Shown in pieces: positions 16,806 through 25,008 of a DNA stretch of 63,548 nucleotides (its first letter is position 1; each line of letters opens with the position of its first letter). Source of the DNA: Bacillota bacterium. GTDB lineage: Bacteria; Bacillota; Clostridia; Peptostreptococcales; Anaerovoracaceae. The stretch spans positions 1-63,548 of the forward strand of contig JAGAHX010000012.1 in NCBI GenBank assembly GCA_017626845.1, in the 5' to 3' direction. A program made the position numbers and the translations under genes. Below the pieces are notes generated by a model. The model had not been told where the DNA came from, did not search any database, and worked only from the letters and a program-made list of their open reading frames with translations.

Positions 16806-17081
16806 ATGGCAAACTGGAATAATTACAAAGAATCGGTAAAGAGGAATTCGCCGGAACTTGCACAGGATATCCGGGAGATCGAGATCTTATCCAGCATTAT
16901 CGGCGCGATGATCGACCAACGGCATCAACTGAATTTATCGCAGCGCGATCTGGCGCGGTTATGCGATATTCCGCAATCTTCGGTAGCCCGTATTGAATCC
17001 GGAAGCTCGGTGCCAAATCTCTCGACGCTGTTAAAGATGTTCGATCAGCTGGGATTGACACTAACAGTGCAGGCTCGATAG
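16806..17081 (+). CDS. higA: HigA-type antitoxin (Xre/HTH)
   Basis: The 91-aa protein starts one base after the toxin stop codon. Residues about 35-90 are a Cro/C1-type helix-turn-helix (LSQRDLARLCDIPQSSVARIE). It would bind both the toxin and the common promoter at 16385-16413. No second gene follows before the terminator. Confidence 0.9.
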   Translation: MANWNNYKESVKRNSPELAQDIREIEILSSIIGAMIDQRHQLNLSQRDLARLCDIPQSSVARIESGSSVPNLSTLLKMFDQLGLTLTVQAR

Positions 17082-17098
17082 GTAAGACAATAGACAAG

Positions 17099-17126
17099 CA
17101 CCCCGCTCCGGCGGGGTGTTGCTTTT
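17099..17126 (+). terminator. Terminator of higBA
   Basis: CACCCCG and CGGGGTG pair across CTCCGG, followed by TTGCTTTT. Confidence 0.85.
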
Positions 17127-17204
17127 AAAAATTTAATGTGTTAAAGTGGAGGTGGCCGGCATTCGCGCCGGCAGGTACAACGGATTTCATTCGGAGGTAT
17201 TTAT

Positions 17205-18623
17205 ATGAAGAAAGTGGACATGATCGTAAAAGCCCCTCATTTTTACACTATGGAAGGCGACGGCGTAGGCTATAAGACCGGAGTTGCCATGATCGTAAAC
17301 GGCGGCAAGATCGAGGGTTTTACCGATGCAGCAACAGTAGACAGCGAATATAAGGCAGACGAGGTTCTGGACCTGAAAGATCATGTTATCTTCCCCGGAC
17401 TCATCGATGCGCACATGCACTCGCTGGACAACGTGCTGCGCGGGCTGGCACAGGACTCCAACAACTGGATGATGCTCGCCCTGCAGCCCTTCGTAAACGC
17501 TGCGGAGCACGATGAGAAGGTGAAGGGCAGCCGCGTAGCCATCATCGAGGCCATCAAGGCCGGCACCACCTGCCTGGGCGATTACAATATCGAAGTGGAC
17601 AGCTGCGCGGAATTCATCACGAAGATCGGCGCCAGAGGCAACCTGGCTCCCATGTTCCGTGCTGCGAAGAGAAAGGTCTACTATCCCGGCGAGCTCTACG
17701 AGTTCGACGACGAGATGGGTGAACGCGAGATGAATGCCAACATCGAGACCTTCAATAAATGGCACAACAAGGGCAACATCCGCATCCTCTTCGGACCCCA
17801 GGGCGCGGACTTCATGAGCCCCGAGATGCTCCTCAAGGCGCAGAAAGCCGTCAAGGAGAGACATACCAAGATGCACCTGCACGTACAGCAGGGCGACAGA
17901 GAGACCTATCAGATCGTACAGAGATACGGCAAGCGGCCCACCCAGTTCCTGGACGAGCTGGGCATCCTGGATAAGGATCTCATCGCGGTCCACCTCACCG
18001 ACTGCAACGACGACGAGACCAGAGTCATCGCGAAGAGCGGCGCAGGTATGGTGGTCAACCCCGCCTCCATCGGTATCATCGACGGTGTGGTGTGCCCCTC
18101 CGTCGTCTTCCAGGAAGCGGGCGGCATGTGCGGTCTCGGCTCCGACCAGGCGCCGGGCAACAACTGCCACAACATCATCCACGAGATGAAGAACGTCTGC
18201 CTGTTCAATAAGATCAAGTATCAGAATCCGGAAATCATGCCCGCCTGGAGAGCGCTGCGCATGGCCACGATCGAGGGCGCCAAGGCCATCGGTGTGGACG
18301 ACGTCTGCGGATCTCTGGAAGAGGGCAAGAGCGCGGACTTTATCGCCGTCTCCCTCAACTTCCCCAGTATGCTGCCGGTCTACACCTATCCGATGCGCAA
18401 CCTGGTTACCAACTTCGTCTACTCCGCGAGAGGCGAGGAGGTTACCCACAGCGTCGTGGCGGGCAAGGTCATTATGCGTGACCGCAAGATCTGCGCCATC
18501 GACGAACAGGAGTACCTGGACGCGGTCAAGGAATGCCCGAAGGCCATCGGCGAAAGAGCGGCCGCAGAATTCAACAGCATCGACGGCATCAACAACAAGT
18601 ACATGAGAGAGGGCAAACTCTAA
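17205..18623 (+). CDS. Amidohydrolase-family deaminase/hydrolase (AtzB/TrzN-like)
   Basis: The 472-aa protein belongs to the metal-dependent amidohydrolase superfamily. The first metal ligands are in GLIDAHMHSLDN (HxH), further ones in MHLHVQQGD and AVHLTD, and the catalytic Asp in GLGSDQAPGNN. The C-terminal beta-sandwich contains GSLEEGKSADFIAVSL. The subgroup includes cytosine/guanine-type deaminases and chlorohydrolases; the substrate cannot be fixed. GGAGG stands nine bases before the ATG. An MFS transporter begins seven bases after its stop, so uptake and hydrolysis of one substrate (probably a nitrogen-rich heterocycle or nucleoside) look coupled. Confidence 0.88.
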   Translation: MKKVDMIVKAPHFYTMEGDGVGYKTGVAMIVNGGKIEGFTDAATVDSEYKADEVLDLKDHVIFPGLIDAHMHSLDNVLRGLAQDSNNWMMLALQPFVNAAEHDEKVKGSRVAIIEAIKAGTTCLGDYNIEVDSCAEFITKIGARGNLAPMFRAAKRKVYYPGELYEFDDEMGEREMNANIETFNKWHNKGNIRILFGPQGADFMSPEMLLKAQKAVKERHTKMHLHVQQGDRETYQIVQRYGKRPTQFLDELGILDKDLIAVHLTDCNDDETRVIAKSGAGMVVNPASIGIIDGVVCPSVVFQEAGGMCGLGSDQAPGNNCHNIIHEMKNVCLFNKIKYQNPEIMPAWRALRMATIEGAKAIGVDDVCGSLEEGKSADFIAVSLNFPSMLPVYTYPMRNLVTNFVYSARGEEVTHSVVAGKVIMRDRKICAIDEQEYLDAVKECPKAIGERAAAEFNSIDGINNKYMREGKL

Positions 18624-18629
18624 GATAGC

Positions 18630-19871
18630 ATGAAACACTTTAAAGACGAAGCGCAGCTGAAACGCGTGTTCCGGCTGTTCCTGTGCTGTGTATTCTGCTA
18701 CGGCATCGTGGAAGGCTTCAGCTTAAACATTTTCTCCAACTTTTTTAAAGATGCGTACAACGTGAGCGACCAGGTGCGCGGCTGGATCGAGACCCCCAGA
18801 GAGTCTCCGGGCGTGTTCTGCATGTTCTACCTGCCGGCCTTGGCTGCCTTCGCGGACGTGCGGCTGGCGCGCTACGCCGTCATCGTGGATGCTGTTGCGC
18901 TGCTGCTGATGGGCCTGCTGCCCACGCCGTTCTGGACCATGATGGTATTCCTGCTGATGTTCTCCTTCGGCAGCCACACCTACTATCCCATGGAGAGCTC
19001 CATCGGCCTTGCCATCGCCGGCGAATCCGGCAATGTGGGCGAGACCCTGGGCAGGATCCGCTCGGTGGCCCAGGTCGCGTACTTCGTGGCTGCCACCTGC
19101 GTGTTCATCTTCTTCCGCAACGGCTTCTTCGACTTTACGGCGAGCGTCCGCAGACCCTTTATCTTCGGTGCAATTGCCTGCGTCGCCGGATTCTTCCTGC
19201 TGGGAAGCATTGAGAAGGACATGGCCTGGATGCCGCCCCGGGAGAAGGGCAAACTGGTCATCAAAAAGGAGTTTACCAACTACTACCTGCTGACCTTCGC
19301 CTTTGGCATCCAGAAGCGCATCCGCATGGTATTTGCGCTGTGGATGTTTACGCAGCTGCTCGAAAAGAAGGCGGACTTTACCGCGATCCTGCTGATCGCC
19401 TCCGCTGTCGTCGGCATCTTCGTGTCGCCCCAGATGGGCAAGCTCCTGGACCGCATGGGCCAGAAGAAGGCCGTGATGTTCGAAGGCGCTTACATGCTCG
19501 TCATCTTTACGATCTACGGCTTCGTGGCCAAGGGTTTTGCGGAAGGCTCGCTGCTCCTGACGAACATGGTCCTGTATTTTTCCATCGGCCTGTTCGTGCT
19601 GGCGGACCTCACGAAGTTCTTCGAGTTCTTCCACAACTTCGCCATGCGCAAGATGGCGACGGATGAGAAGGACATCGGTCCCACGCTTTCCGTGGGTCAG
19701 GCGATCGACCACGTGATGGCCATTACGCTGTCGCCTCTATTCGGCACCATGTGGGCCCACTTCGGCCCCCAGAGCGTGTTTTGGACCTGCGCGGCGTTTT
19801 CCATCGTGCAGTTCCTCATCGCGCCGCGGCTTCCGGAGAGTGACCCGGCCAAAGCCGCCCAGAAGGCTTAA
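18630..19871 (+). CDS. MFS transporter
   Basis: The 413-aa integral membrane protein has about 11-12 hydrophobic segments and an MFS-like loop (GKLLDRMGQKKAVM) at the start of the second half. It lies seven bases downstream of the amidohydrolase and ends before a strong terminator, so the two form an operon. It probably imports the amidohydrolase substrate; no closer specificity can be read. No strong SD precedes the ATG, which fits translational coupling to the upstream gene. Confidence 0.85.
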   Translation: MKHFKDEAQLKRVFRLFLCCVFCYGIVEGFSLNIFSNFFKDAYNVSDQVRGWIETPRESPGVFCMFYLPALAAFADVRLARYAVIVDAVALLLMGLLPTPFWTMMVFLLMFSFGSHTYYPMESSIGLAIAGESGNVGETLGRIRSVAQVAYFVAATCVFIFFRNGFFDFTASVRRPFIFGAIACVAGFFLLGSIEKDMAWMPPREKGKLVIKKEFTNYYLLTFAFGIQKRIRMVFALWMFTQLLEKKADFTAILLIASAVVGIFVSPQMGKLLDRMGQKKAVMFEGAYMLVIFTIYGFVAKGFAEGSLLLTNMVLYFSIGLFVLADLTKFFEFFHNFAMRKMATDEKDIGPTLSVGQAIDHVMAITLSPLFGTMWAHFGPQSVFWTCAAFSIVQFLIAPRLPESDPAKAAQKA

Positions 19872-19897
19872 AACCGCCTCTTAGACGCAATTTCAAC

Positions 19898-19932
19898 GCG
19901 CGGACGATAAATGAGTCGTCCGCGCTGTTTTT
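19898..19932 (+). terminator. Terminator of amidohydrolase-MFS operon
   Basis: GCGCGGACGA and TCGTCCGCGC form a perfect 10-bp stem with a TGTTTTT tail. Confidence 0.92.
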
Positions 19933-19989
19933 ATGCGAAAACTGCCGGCTTTTCTGGTAGAATAGAGGACGTAAAGTCAGGAGAACACT

Positions 19990-21324
19990 ATGGACTATTT
20001 TGCAGAATATAAAAGCAAGTTAACGACCGCGGAAGAGGCGGTGAAGGTCGTCAAGAGCGGCGACTGGGTGGATTACGGCACGAACATCGGCTTCCCCAAA
20101 CTGCTGGATGCGGCGCTGGCCAAACGCCGGGACGAGCTGACGGACGTCAAGATCCGGGGCAACCTCATCTTCGAACCCATCCAGGCTGTGGAGTGCGATC
20201 CGGAGCGCAAACATTTTATCTATAACAGCTGGCACTGCTCGGGTTACGAGCGGTCGCTGTGCGACAGGGGGCTGTGCAATTTTATCCCCATGGTGTTCCG
20301 CAATCTGGCGCCTTACTACCGCCATTTTCTGACGGTCAACGTCGCCATGGTCTGCGCTACGCCCATGGACAAGCACGGTTTCTTTAACCTGTCCTGCGGT
20401 TCGGGCATCGCGAAGGCCATTCTGGACAAGGCCGATGTGGTGATCATCGAGGTCAACGAGCGGCTTCCCAAGGCCTCCGGCGGCTACAGCCAGTGCATCA
20501 GCGTTACGGACGTGGACATGATCGTGGAAGGGGAGCACGGCGAACTGCCGGTCCTGCCGGAGACGGTCATTACGCCCGAAGAGACGCGGATCGCGGAGCT
20601 CATCCTGGACCTTATCCCCAACGGCGCTACGCTGCAGCTCGGCATCGGCGGTATGCCCAACGCTCTGGGGAAGCTCATCGCGCAGTCGGACCTGAAGGAC
20701 TTCGGCATGCACACGGAGCTGTGCTCCGACGCCTACGTGGATCTGGCGGAGGCGGGGAAACTCACCAATAAGAAGAAGACGTATCTGCAGGATGTGGGGG
20801 TCACCGGCATGGCCTTCGGCACGAAACGCACCTACGAATACGTGGACGAGAACCCCTGCGTCACGTTTATGCCGCTGGAGTTCGTCAACGCGGCGGAGAT
20901 CATCGCGCGCAACGACAACATGATCTCCATCAATAACTGCATCGCGGTGGATCTGTTTGGCCAGGTGACCGCCGAGAGCGCCGGCACGCGGCAGATCTCA
21001 GGCACCGGCGGGTAGCTGGACTACCTGACGGGCGCTGCGATGTCGCGGGGAGGTAAGGCTTTTATCTGCCTTACGTCCACGTTTACCGACCGGTCCGGAA
21101 ACGTGCATTCGAACATCCGGCCGACGTTCCACGGCGACATCGTGACCGACCCCAGAAGCCAGGCCTATTATCTCGTAACGGAATACGGCTGCGTGAACCT
21201 GGTAGGGAAGACCACCTGGGAGCGGGCGGAGGATATCATCTCGCTGGCGCACCCGGATTTTCGTGAAGACCTCATCGCCGAGGCCGAGGAGCTGGGGATC
21301 TGGCGGAGATCAAACAAACGGTAG
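19990..21324 (+). pseudogene. Acyl-CoA:acetate/4-hydroxybutyrate CoA-transferase, amber-interrupted
   Basis: Frame 19990-21324 encodes a complete CoA-transferase of the butyryl-CoA:acetate/4-hydroxybutyrate type (about 444 codons), except that codon 342 is TAG (21013-21015). In this family the motif here is GTGGQ followed by (L/V)D; the frame reads ISGTGG-stop-LDYLTGA, so a single CAG to TAG change explains it. The first part keeps the presumed catalytic Glu in GMHTELCSD and the GIGGMPNALG loop. The truncated product lacks the last roughly 100 residues, including the end of the GTGGQ motif, and is probably inactive. TAG is a normal stop in this window, so recoding is unlikely. The family transfers CoA in butyrate or 4-hydroxybutyrate fermentation. 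Confidence 0.85.
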
Positions 21325-21368
21325 CACTGAGGCTGTATATGCTATAATCAAAAGAGCAAGGGTATGCG

Positions 21369-21442
21369 TTTCGACAGGCTCAACGCCCGTGGAGCGGACC
21401 CTGAGCCTGTCTTCTGACGGACCCTGAGCCTGTCGAAGGGTG
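21369..21442. repeat. Cluster of dispersed GTCCCT/AGGGAC-type repeats
   Basis: Three partial or full copies lie in alternating orientation: TTTCGACAGGCTCAACG, then GGACCCTGAGCCTGTC, then GGACCCTGAGCCTGTCGAAG. They fill most of the gap between the CoA-transferase remnant and the GNAT gene. The word is the same as in the adhesin gene and at 28317 and 49751. Confidence 0.8.
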
Positions 21443-21474
21443 CCGTATGACAATTAAATTTAAAGGAGATAACG

Positions 21475-21975
21475 ATGGAAAGAAAGTTTACGATCCGCGA
21501 TGCGGAAGAGAAAGATTACGAGTTTATTCTGCGGGTCAACGAGGAAAACGTGGAAGTGCTCTCTCCCATGCCTTTGGAGAGATTAAAGCTATTTAAGGAG
21601 CATGCCAACGTGCTGCAGGTCGCGGAGATCGACGGCGAGCTGGCTGCGTTTATCATCTGCATGCGGGAAGGGGACGACTGGTACGACAGCGAAAACTACC
21701 TGTGGTTCTGCAAGACCTATCCGAAGTTCCTGTACATCGACCGCATCGTGCTGGATGTGCCGTTCCGCCATCTGGGTCTGGGCCGGTTTATGTACGATGC
21801 CATCTTTGCGAAGGCCAGAGAAGACGGCGTTCCCGTGGTCACCTGCGAAGTGGACACCGTGCCCTACAACGGACCGTCCCTGCTGTTCCACGAGGCCATG
21901 GGCTTTAAGGAAGTCGGCGCCCAGTACGTGCGCGGCGGCTCGGTAAAGGTGAGCCTGCAGGCCGCCGAAGTGTAG
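21475..21975 (+). CDS. GNAT-family N-acetyltransferase
   Basis: A 166-aa GNAT protein. The acetyl-CoA binding motif A region is DRIVLDVPFRHLGLGRFMYDAI, close to the (R/Q)xxGx(G/A) loop, and the C-terminal part has LLFHEAMGFKEVG, common in GNATs. Substrate unknown; it may be a small molecule, a protein N-terminus or an amine. AAAGGAGATAACG gives a strong start. It stands alone, between the repeat cluster and its terminator. Confidence 0.88.
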   Translation: MERKFTIRDAEEKDYEFILRVNEENVEVLSPMPLERLKLFKEHANVLQVAEIDGELAAFIICMREGDDWYDSENYLWFCKTYPKFLYIDRIVLDVPFRHLGLGRFMYDAIFAKAREDGVPVVTCEVDTVPYNGPSLLFHEAMGFKEVGAQYVRGGSVKVSLQAAEV

Positions 21976-22065
21976 TAGCTGCTTTAGGCGCGATTTTGAG
22001 TTTGGATGCGTTGATCCTGCGCGTTCGGATCGCCAGATAAACGCATACGAGTGATCGTGTTTGGA

Positions 22066-22109
22066 AAACCGCTGCAGCCCTTGAGAGATCGAGGGTGCGG
22101 CGGTTTTTT
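22066..22109 (+). terminator. Terminator behind the GNAT gene
   Basis: An imperfect long stem (AACCGC...GCCCT with AGGG...GGCGGTT) ends in TTTTTT. The periodic array A begins about 20 bp later. Confidence 0.75.
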
Positions 22110-22128
22110 ATTGTTTGGAGGGTGGGAC

Positions 22129-22469
22129 GGTGGAAAGGCTGAATTATTCTATTTAGTTCACCGCATTCTATTGGGATAAGAGGTGTTTGGGGTGGCCATC
22201 TGGACAGAGCGCAATATAGACACCATAAATGAATGCCGGGAGGGTGGATTATGGTGGCTAAAGTGACTGTATTAGCTTATCCACCAATTTTGTGTTTGGG
22301 AAGAGTCTATTGGGGTGGCTTTTCTATAAATAACAACATAACCGCCATTATGAGGTTTAAATAGATCATTTTTTGGTGTACAGGGTCAAAAATAGAAAAA
22401 TGCCACCAGATATACGTTTTCCAGAGCAAAAGAGTGGAGGTTTTATTCAATATTTTTTAATCATCCACC
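22129..22469. repeat. Periodic GGTG/CACC array A (six units)
   Basis: Pentamers alternate at fixed distances. GGTGG-like words start at 22129, 22191, 22253, 22314, 22375 (GGTGT) and 22436 (GGAGG). CCACC-like words start at 22158 (TCACC), 22220 (ACACC), 22281, 22342 (CCGCC), 22403 and 22465. Each CACC word is followed by the next GGTG word at exactly 33 bp, and each GGTG word is followed by CACC at 28 or 29 bp. The sequence between is AT-rich and not conserved from unit to unit. This fills the gap between the GNAT terminator and the promoter of the nuclease gene. No gene, CRISPR repeat or known RNA was recognised in it. Confidence 0.9.
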
Positions 22470-22511
22470 GGTCAACAGAGAAGAAATGATATGTAAATTA
22501 TGGTAATTAAC

Positions 22512-22540
22512 TTGCAATAGAAAAGATGAAAATGTATAAT
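22512..22540 (+). promoter_or_regulatory. Promoter of the nuclease gene
   Basis: TTGCAA, 17 bp, TATAAT. Transcription would start near 22547, after the first in-frame ATG at 22542, so a downstream start codon must be used. Confidence 0.75.
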
Positions 22541-22589
22541 AATGGCAAATATGGTAAATCGAACTTTTTCGTTTGACCGGAGAATGCAC

Positions 22590-23378
22590 ATGTTTAATAC
22601 TGCCCGCATAAAACACGAATTGAAAAGATTGGGTATGATCCGGGAGAAAATAGAAAAGGTGCTGGATGCTGCCCCGGAAGGTACGATCTATTTTCGCCGC
22701 AGAGGTAAAAAACAAACCCCATTGCCATATCGTCTGATTTTCATCGAAAAAAAGCGGAAAAGAACCCGTATCCCGGATAGTGAAGAAAAGCTGATAAAAG
22801 GGCTTCGTTATAAAAAGTATGCGAAGCATATTCGTGCCCGTGTGCTGCGGAATATCAGGGCTTTGCAGCAATCGCTCCTCTACCAGCCGCTTGACGAATC
22901 GTTTCTCGCTTTCGGAGGAGAACTCTTCGCGGATTGCCGGGAATACTTCTTTGGAAAACGGCCGGGCAATGTTGCGTTCGATGCTTTGAAAGAACGGCAG
23001 AATCCCTTCCAGCCGGAACAGCGGCGTGTCAAAACGAAGCTCGGCGCTTTCCGGACGAAGGGTGAACGTGACATCGCCTTCATCCTCGCAGAATTAGGAC
23101 TGCGGTTCAAATACGAGGCTGCCTGTATGCTGCCTGGGGTCACCCGGTATCCGGATTTTACCGTCCTGCACCCAATGACCGGGGAATTGATCTACATTGA
23201 ATTGTGCGGTCTGATGCACAAAGCCGGTTACCGGGAAGATATGGCGGAAAAGTTGGAAGAGTATGCGCGCGGTGGGATCTATTTGGGCTACAATCTGTTT
23301 ATTATCACGGAGCTGCCGGATCGCGATCTCGATATGGAAGCTTTGACGGATCATATCCGGGGGATCTTCGGGCTGTAG
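22590..23378 (+). CDS. Predicted PD-(D/E)XK-type nuclease flanked by periodic arrays
   Basis: A 262-aa protein. The N-terminal half is basic and helical (YFRRRGKKQTPLPYR, EKKRKRTRIP), probably nucleic-acid binding. The C-terminal half looks like a restriction-endonuclease fold: an early Glu in TKGERDIAFILAELG, an Asp in TRYPDFTVL, then IYIELCGLM followed by YREDMAEKLEEY and YNLFIITE. This order (E, PDF, strand with E, helix with K, strand) matches endonuclease-like families in which E-H/C-G replaces ExK. I place the start at ATG 22590, seven bases after GGAG; ATG 22542 precedes the predicted transcript start. Arrays A and B lie directly upstream and downstream with the same spacing rule. No other gene shares the locus. 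Nuclease activity is predicted, not shown. Confidence 0.65.
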   Translation: MFNTARIKHELKRLGMIREKIEKVLDAAPEGTIYFRRRGKKQTPLPYRLIFIEKKRKRTRIPDSEEKLIKGLRYKKYAKHIRARVLRNIRALQQSLLYQPLDESFLAFGGELFADCREYFFGKRPGNVAFDALKERQNPFQPEQRRVKTKLGAFRTKGERDIAFILAELGLRFKYEAACMLPGVTRYPDFTVLHPMTGELIYIELCGLMHKAGYREDMAEKLEEYARGGIYLGYNLFIITELPDRDLDMEALTDHIRGIFGL

Positions 23379-23443
23379 AGGATGACTGCAGGGATAAAAC
23401 CGTGTTTTCTGATCGATATGGGTTCGATCCTCTGTGTAGAAAT

Positions 23444-23723
23444 GGTGGCTGTAAAGCAAAATTTTGAATGTCCACCGAGTTTGTCTGCAATTATTGGCGA
23501 ACTCGGTGGATTTTTCCTTAAAGGATAAAAAGACACCATTGCAGAGGCCTTCTGCCCTGAAAAATGGTGTACATGCATGTTTTTATCGAATTGTTCACCA
23601 AAAGAAGGCGGAACAAGACGGGAAAGCGGTGGACAAACAGATGGAATGGGTGCTGTGCACCGAATAATACATGCGGCCATGCTATTATGGGTGGTTAGAA
23701 TCATATCAGGGTATTTGACCACC
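23444..23723. repeat. Periodic GGTG/CACC array B (five units)
   Basis: GGTGG-like words start at 23444, 23505, 23566 (GGTGT), 23628 and 23690. CCACC-like words start at 23472, 23533 (ACACC), 23595 (TCACC), 23657 (GCACC) and 23719. CACC to GGTG is 33 bp in all four cases; GGTG to CACC is 28, 28, 29, 29 and 29. One pair extends to a perfect 10-bp inverted repeat (CCACCGAGTT at 23472, AACTCGGTGG at 23500) followed by TTTTT. The array occupies the gap between the nuclease gene and the 3' end of the convergent DUF401 gene; nothing else is seen there. Confidence 0.9.
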
Positions 23724-23749
23724 CAAACCGCCCAACCTTCCAACCAACC

Positions 23750-24961
23750 CTACAGTACCGCCGTCAGCAGCAGGTAGTACGCGGCTGCGGCGGGGAGCAG
23801 GATGGCCGCCACGGGCAGCATATAGCGCGTGATCCGCCCAAAGGGCACATCAAAATAGTCTGCCGTCATGTGGATGCAGATGTGCGTGGGGGAAAACTGC
23901 ATGGCGGTGTACATGGTGGTCTGCAGCAGCACGGCCAGAGGCGCTCCGGCGCCGGGGACCGCAGAGAATGCCATCACGGTGAACATCGCAGAAGTCGCGT
24001 CGCAGCCCACCACGAAGGGCGCCAGGAAGAAGAGGATCATAAAGATCACGAAGGCCGGTAGCGGAATGCTCAGCAGCGCTTTCGGCAGTTCTTCCGCTGC
24101 ACCGCTGGCCTTCAGGATCTCCTTGAAGACCATGATGAGATAGGTGCTGCACAGCACGTTTCCGCGGAAGGCTTTCTTCAGGACGGCGGGCAGTTCCGCC
24201 GGCTGGAAGCGGTGAACGGCCAGCAGCAGAAGGCAGGCGATGCAGGCCGAGAACAGCACGCTGCGGCCGAACGCCAGCACCAACACGATGATCAGAAGAA
24301 GAGACCACAGGTGGGAAAGCGCCCCCAGGGCCTCTTTTTTCTTGCTTTCGCAGGGAGGCAGGCCCGTCTCCTTCGGAATGCGGCGGGCGTAGATCAGATA
24401 GCCCAGAAGGAAGCACAGGGCTGTCATGGGGAACTGCAGCAGCACAAAGGATGCCAGCGGCGTGCCGCTCAGGCTGCACATCAGGATGATGGAAACGTAG
24501 GTGGGCAGGATGCTCTCCGGAATATGCCGGAAAAACGTGGTAAGAAAAGCCTGCAGCTCCACGGGGATGTCGTCCCGGCAGGTATCCCGCACGATCTCGC
24601 CGGCGATGGTGACCGCAGCAGCAGAGGGCAAAAGCCCGATAAACACCGGGGCGATGGCCGTGTTCAGCCTCCGGTTGTTGAACAGCGCGCTCAGGTTTTC
24701 CTGGGCCTTCTTCAGCTCGCCGCGGGCTTCCAGCAATCCCTGGATCACGAAGATCGCGTAGACCGTGGCCACCAGAGAGAACGTATCCCAGGTAAACGTG
24801 GCGGTCTTCAGAAGATCGAGGGACCCGCTCCATCCGAAACCGTACAGCACAAAGCCGGCCAGGATCGTGATCCCCATGGACCAGGACAGGTTGAGTCTGC
24901 ACTTCATCAGAACAATGAGCAGAACAAAGAGCAGGATAAGTTTTCCGAGGATGATATTCAT
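23750..24961 (-). CDS. DUF401-family integral membrane protein
   Basis: A 403-aa highly hydrophobic protein with about ten membrane segments, resembling the DUF401 family of permease-like proteins. Polar intramembrane stretches include GLLPSAAAVTIAGEI and FFLAPFVVGCDATSAMFTVMAFS, which have the look of paired re-entrant loops in ion-transporter-superfamily permeases. The substrate is unknown. I start it at ATG 24961; a few extra codons are open upstream and no strong SD is present at either. A terminator separates it from the upstream radical SAM gene, so it may have its own weak promoter or be reached by read-through. Confidence 0.75.
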   Translation of the reverse strand: MNIILGKLILLFVLLIVLMKCRLNLSWSMGITILAGFVLYGFGWSGSLDLLKTATFTWDTFSLVATVYAIFVIQGLLEARGELKKAQENLSALFNNRRLNTAIAPVFIGLLPSAAAVTIAGEIVRDTCRDDIPVELQAFLTTFFRHIPESILPTYVSIILMCSLSGTPLASFVLLQFPMTALCFLLGYLIYARRIPKETGLPPCESKKKEALGALSHLWSLLLIIVLVLAFGRSVLFSACIACLLLLAVHRFQPAELPAVLKKAFRGNVLCSTYLIMVFKEILKASGAAEELPKALLSIPLPAFVIFMILFFLAPFVVGCDATSAMFTVMAFSAVPGAGAPLAVLLQTTMYTAMQFSPTHICIHMTADYFDVPFGRITRYMLPVAAILLPAAAAYYLLLTAVL

Positions 24962-24970
24962 GGGGTCACA

Positions 24971-24999
24971 CAAAAACCGCCCCGGAAAAAGCGGGGCGG
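24971..24999 (-). terminator. Terminator of the radical SAM gene
   Basis: Read on the minus strand: CCGCCCCG, loop CTTTTTC, CGGGGCGG, then TTTTTG. Confidence 0.9.
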
Positions 25000-25008
25000 C
25001 AGGATTTT

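Noticed and set aside
19990-21324. Reassigned TAG codon or selenocysteine/pyrrolysine-type recoding
   Set aside because: TAG ends other genes here, the expected residue is Gln, and no recoding element is visible behind it; a point mutation is simpler.
22129-23723. Arrays A and B as CRISPR arrays
   Set aside because: The constant words are only four or five bases, alternate in orientation and have alternating gaps of 23-24 and 28 nt; there is no 25-40 bp direct repeat and no cas gene in the window.
22129-23723. Arrays as a TIGR-type guide array
   Set aside because: No Nop-domain (Tas) protein and no box C/D-like words were seen, and the period (61-62 bp) does not match the form of that system as I know it.
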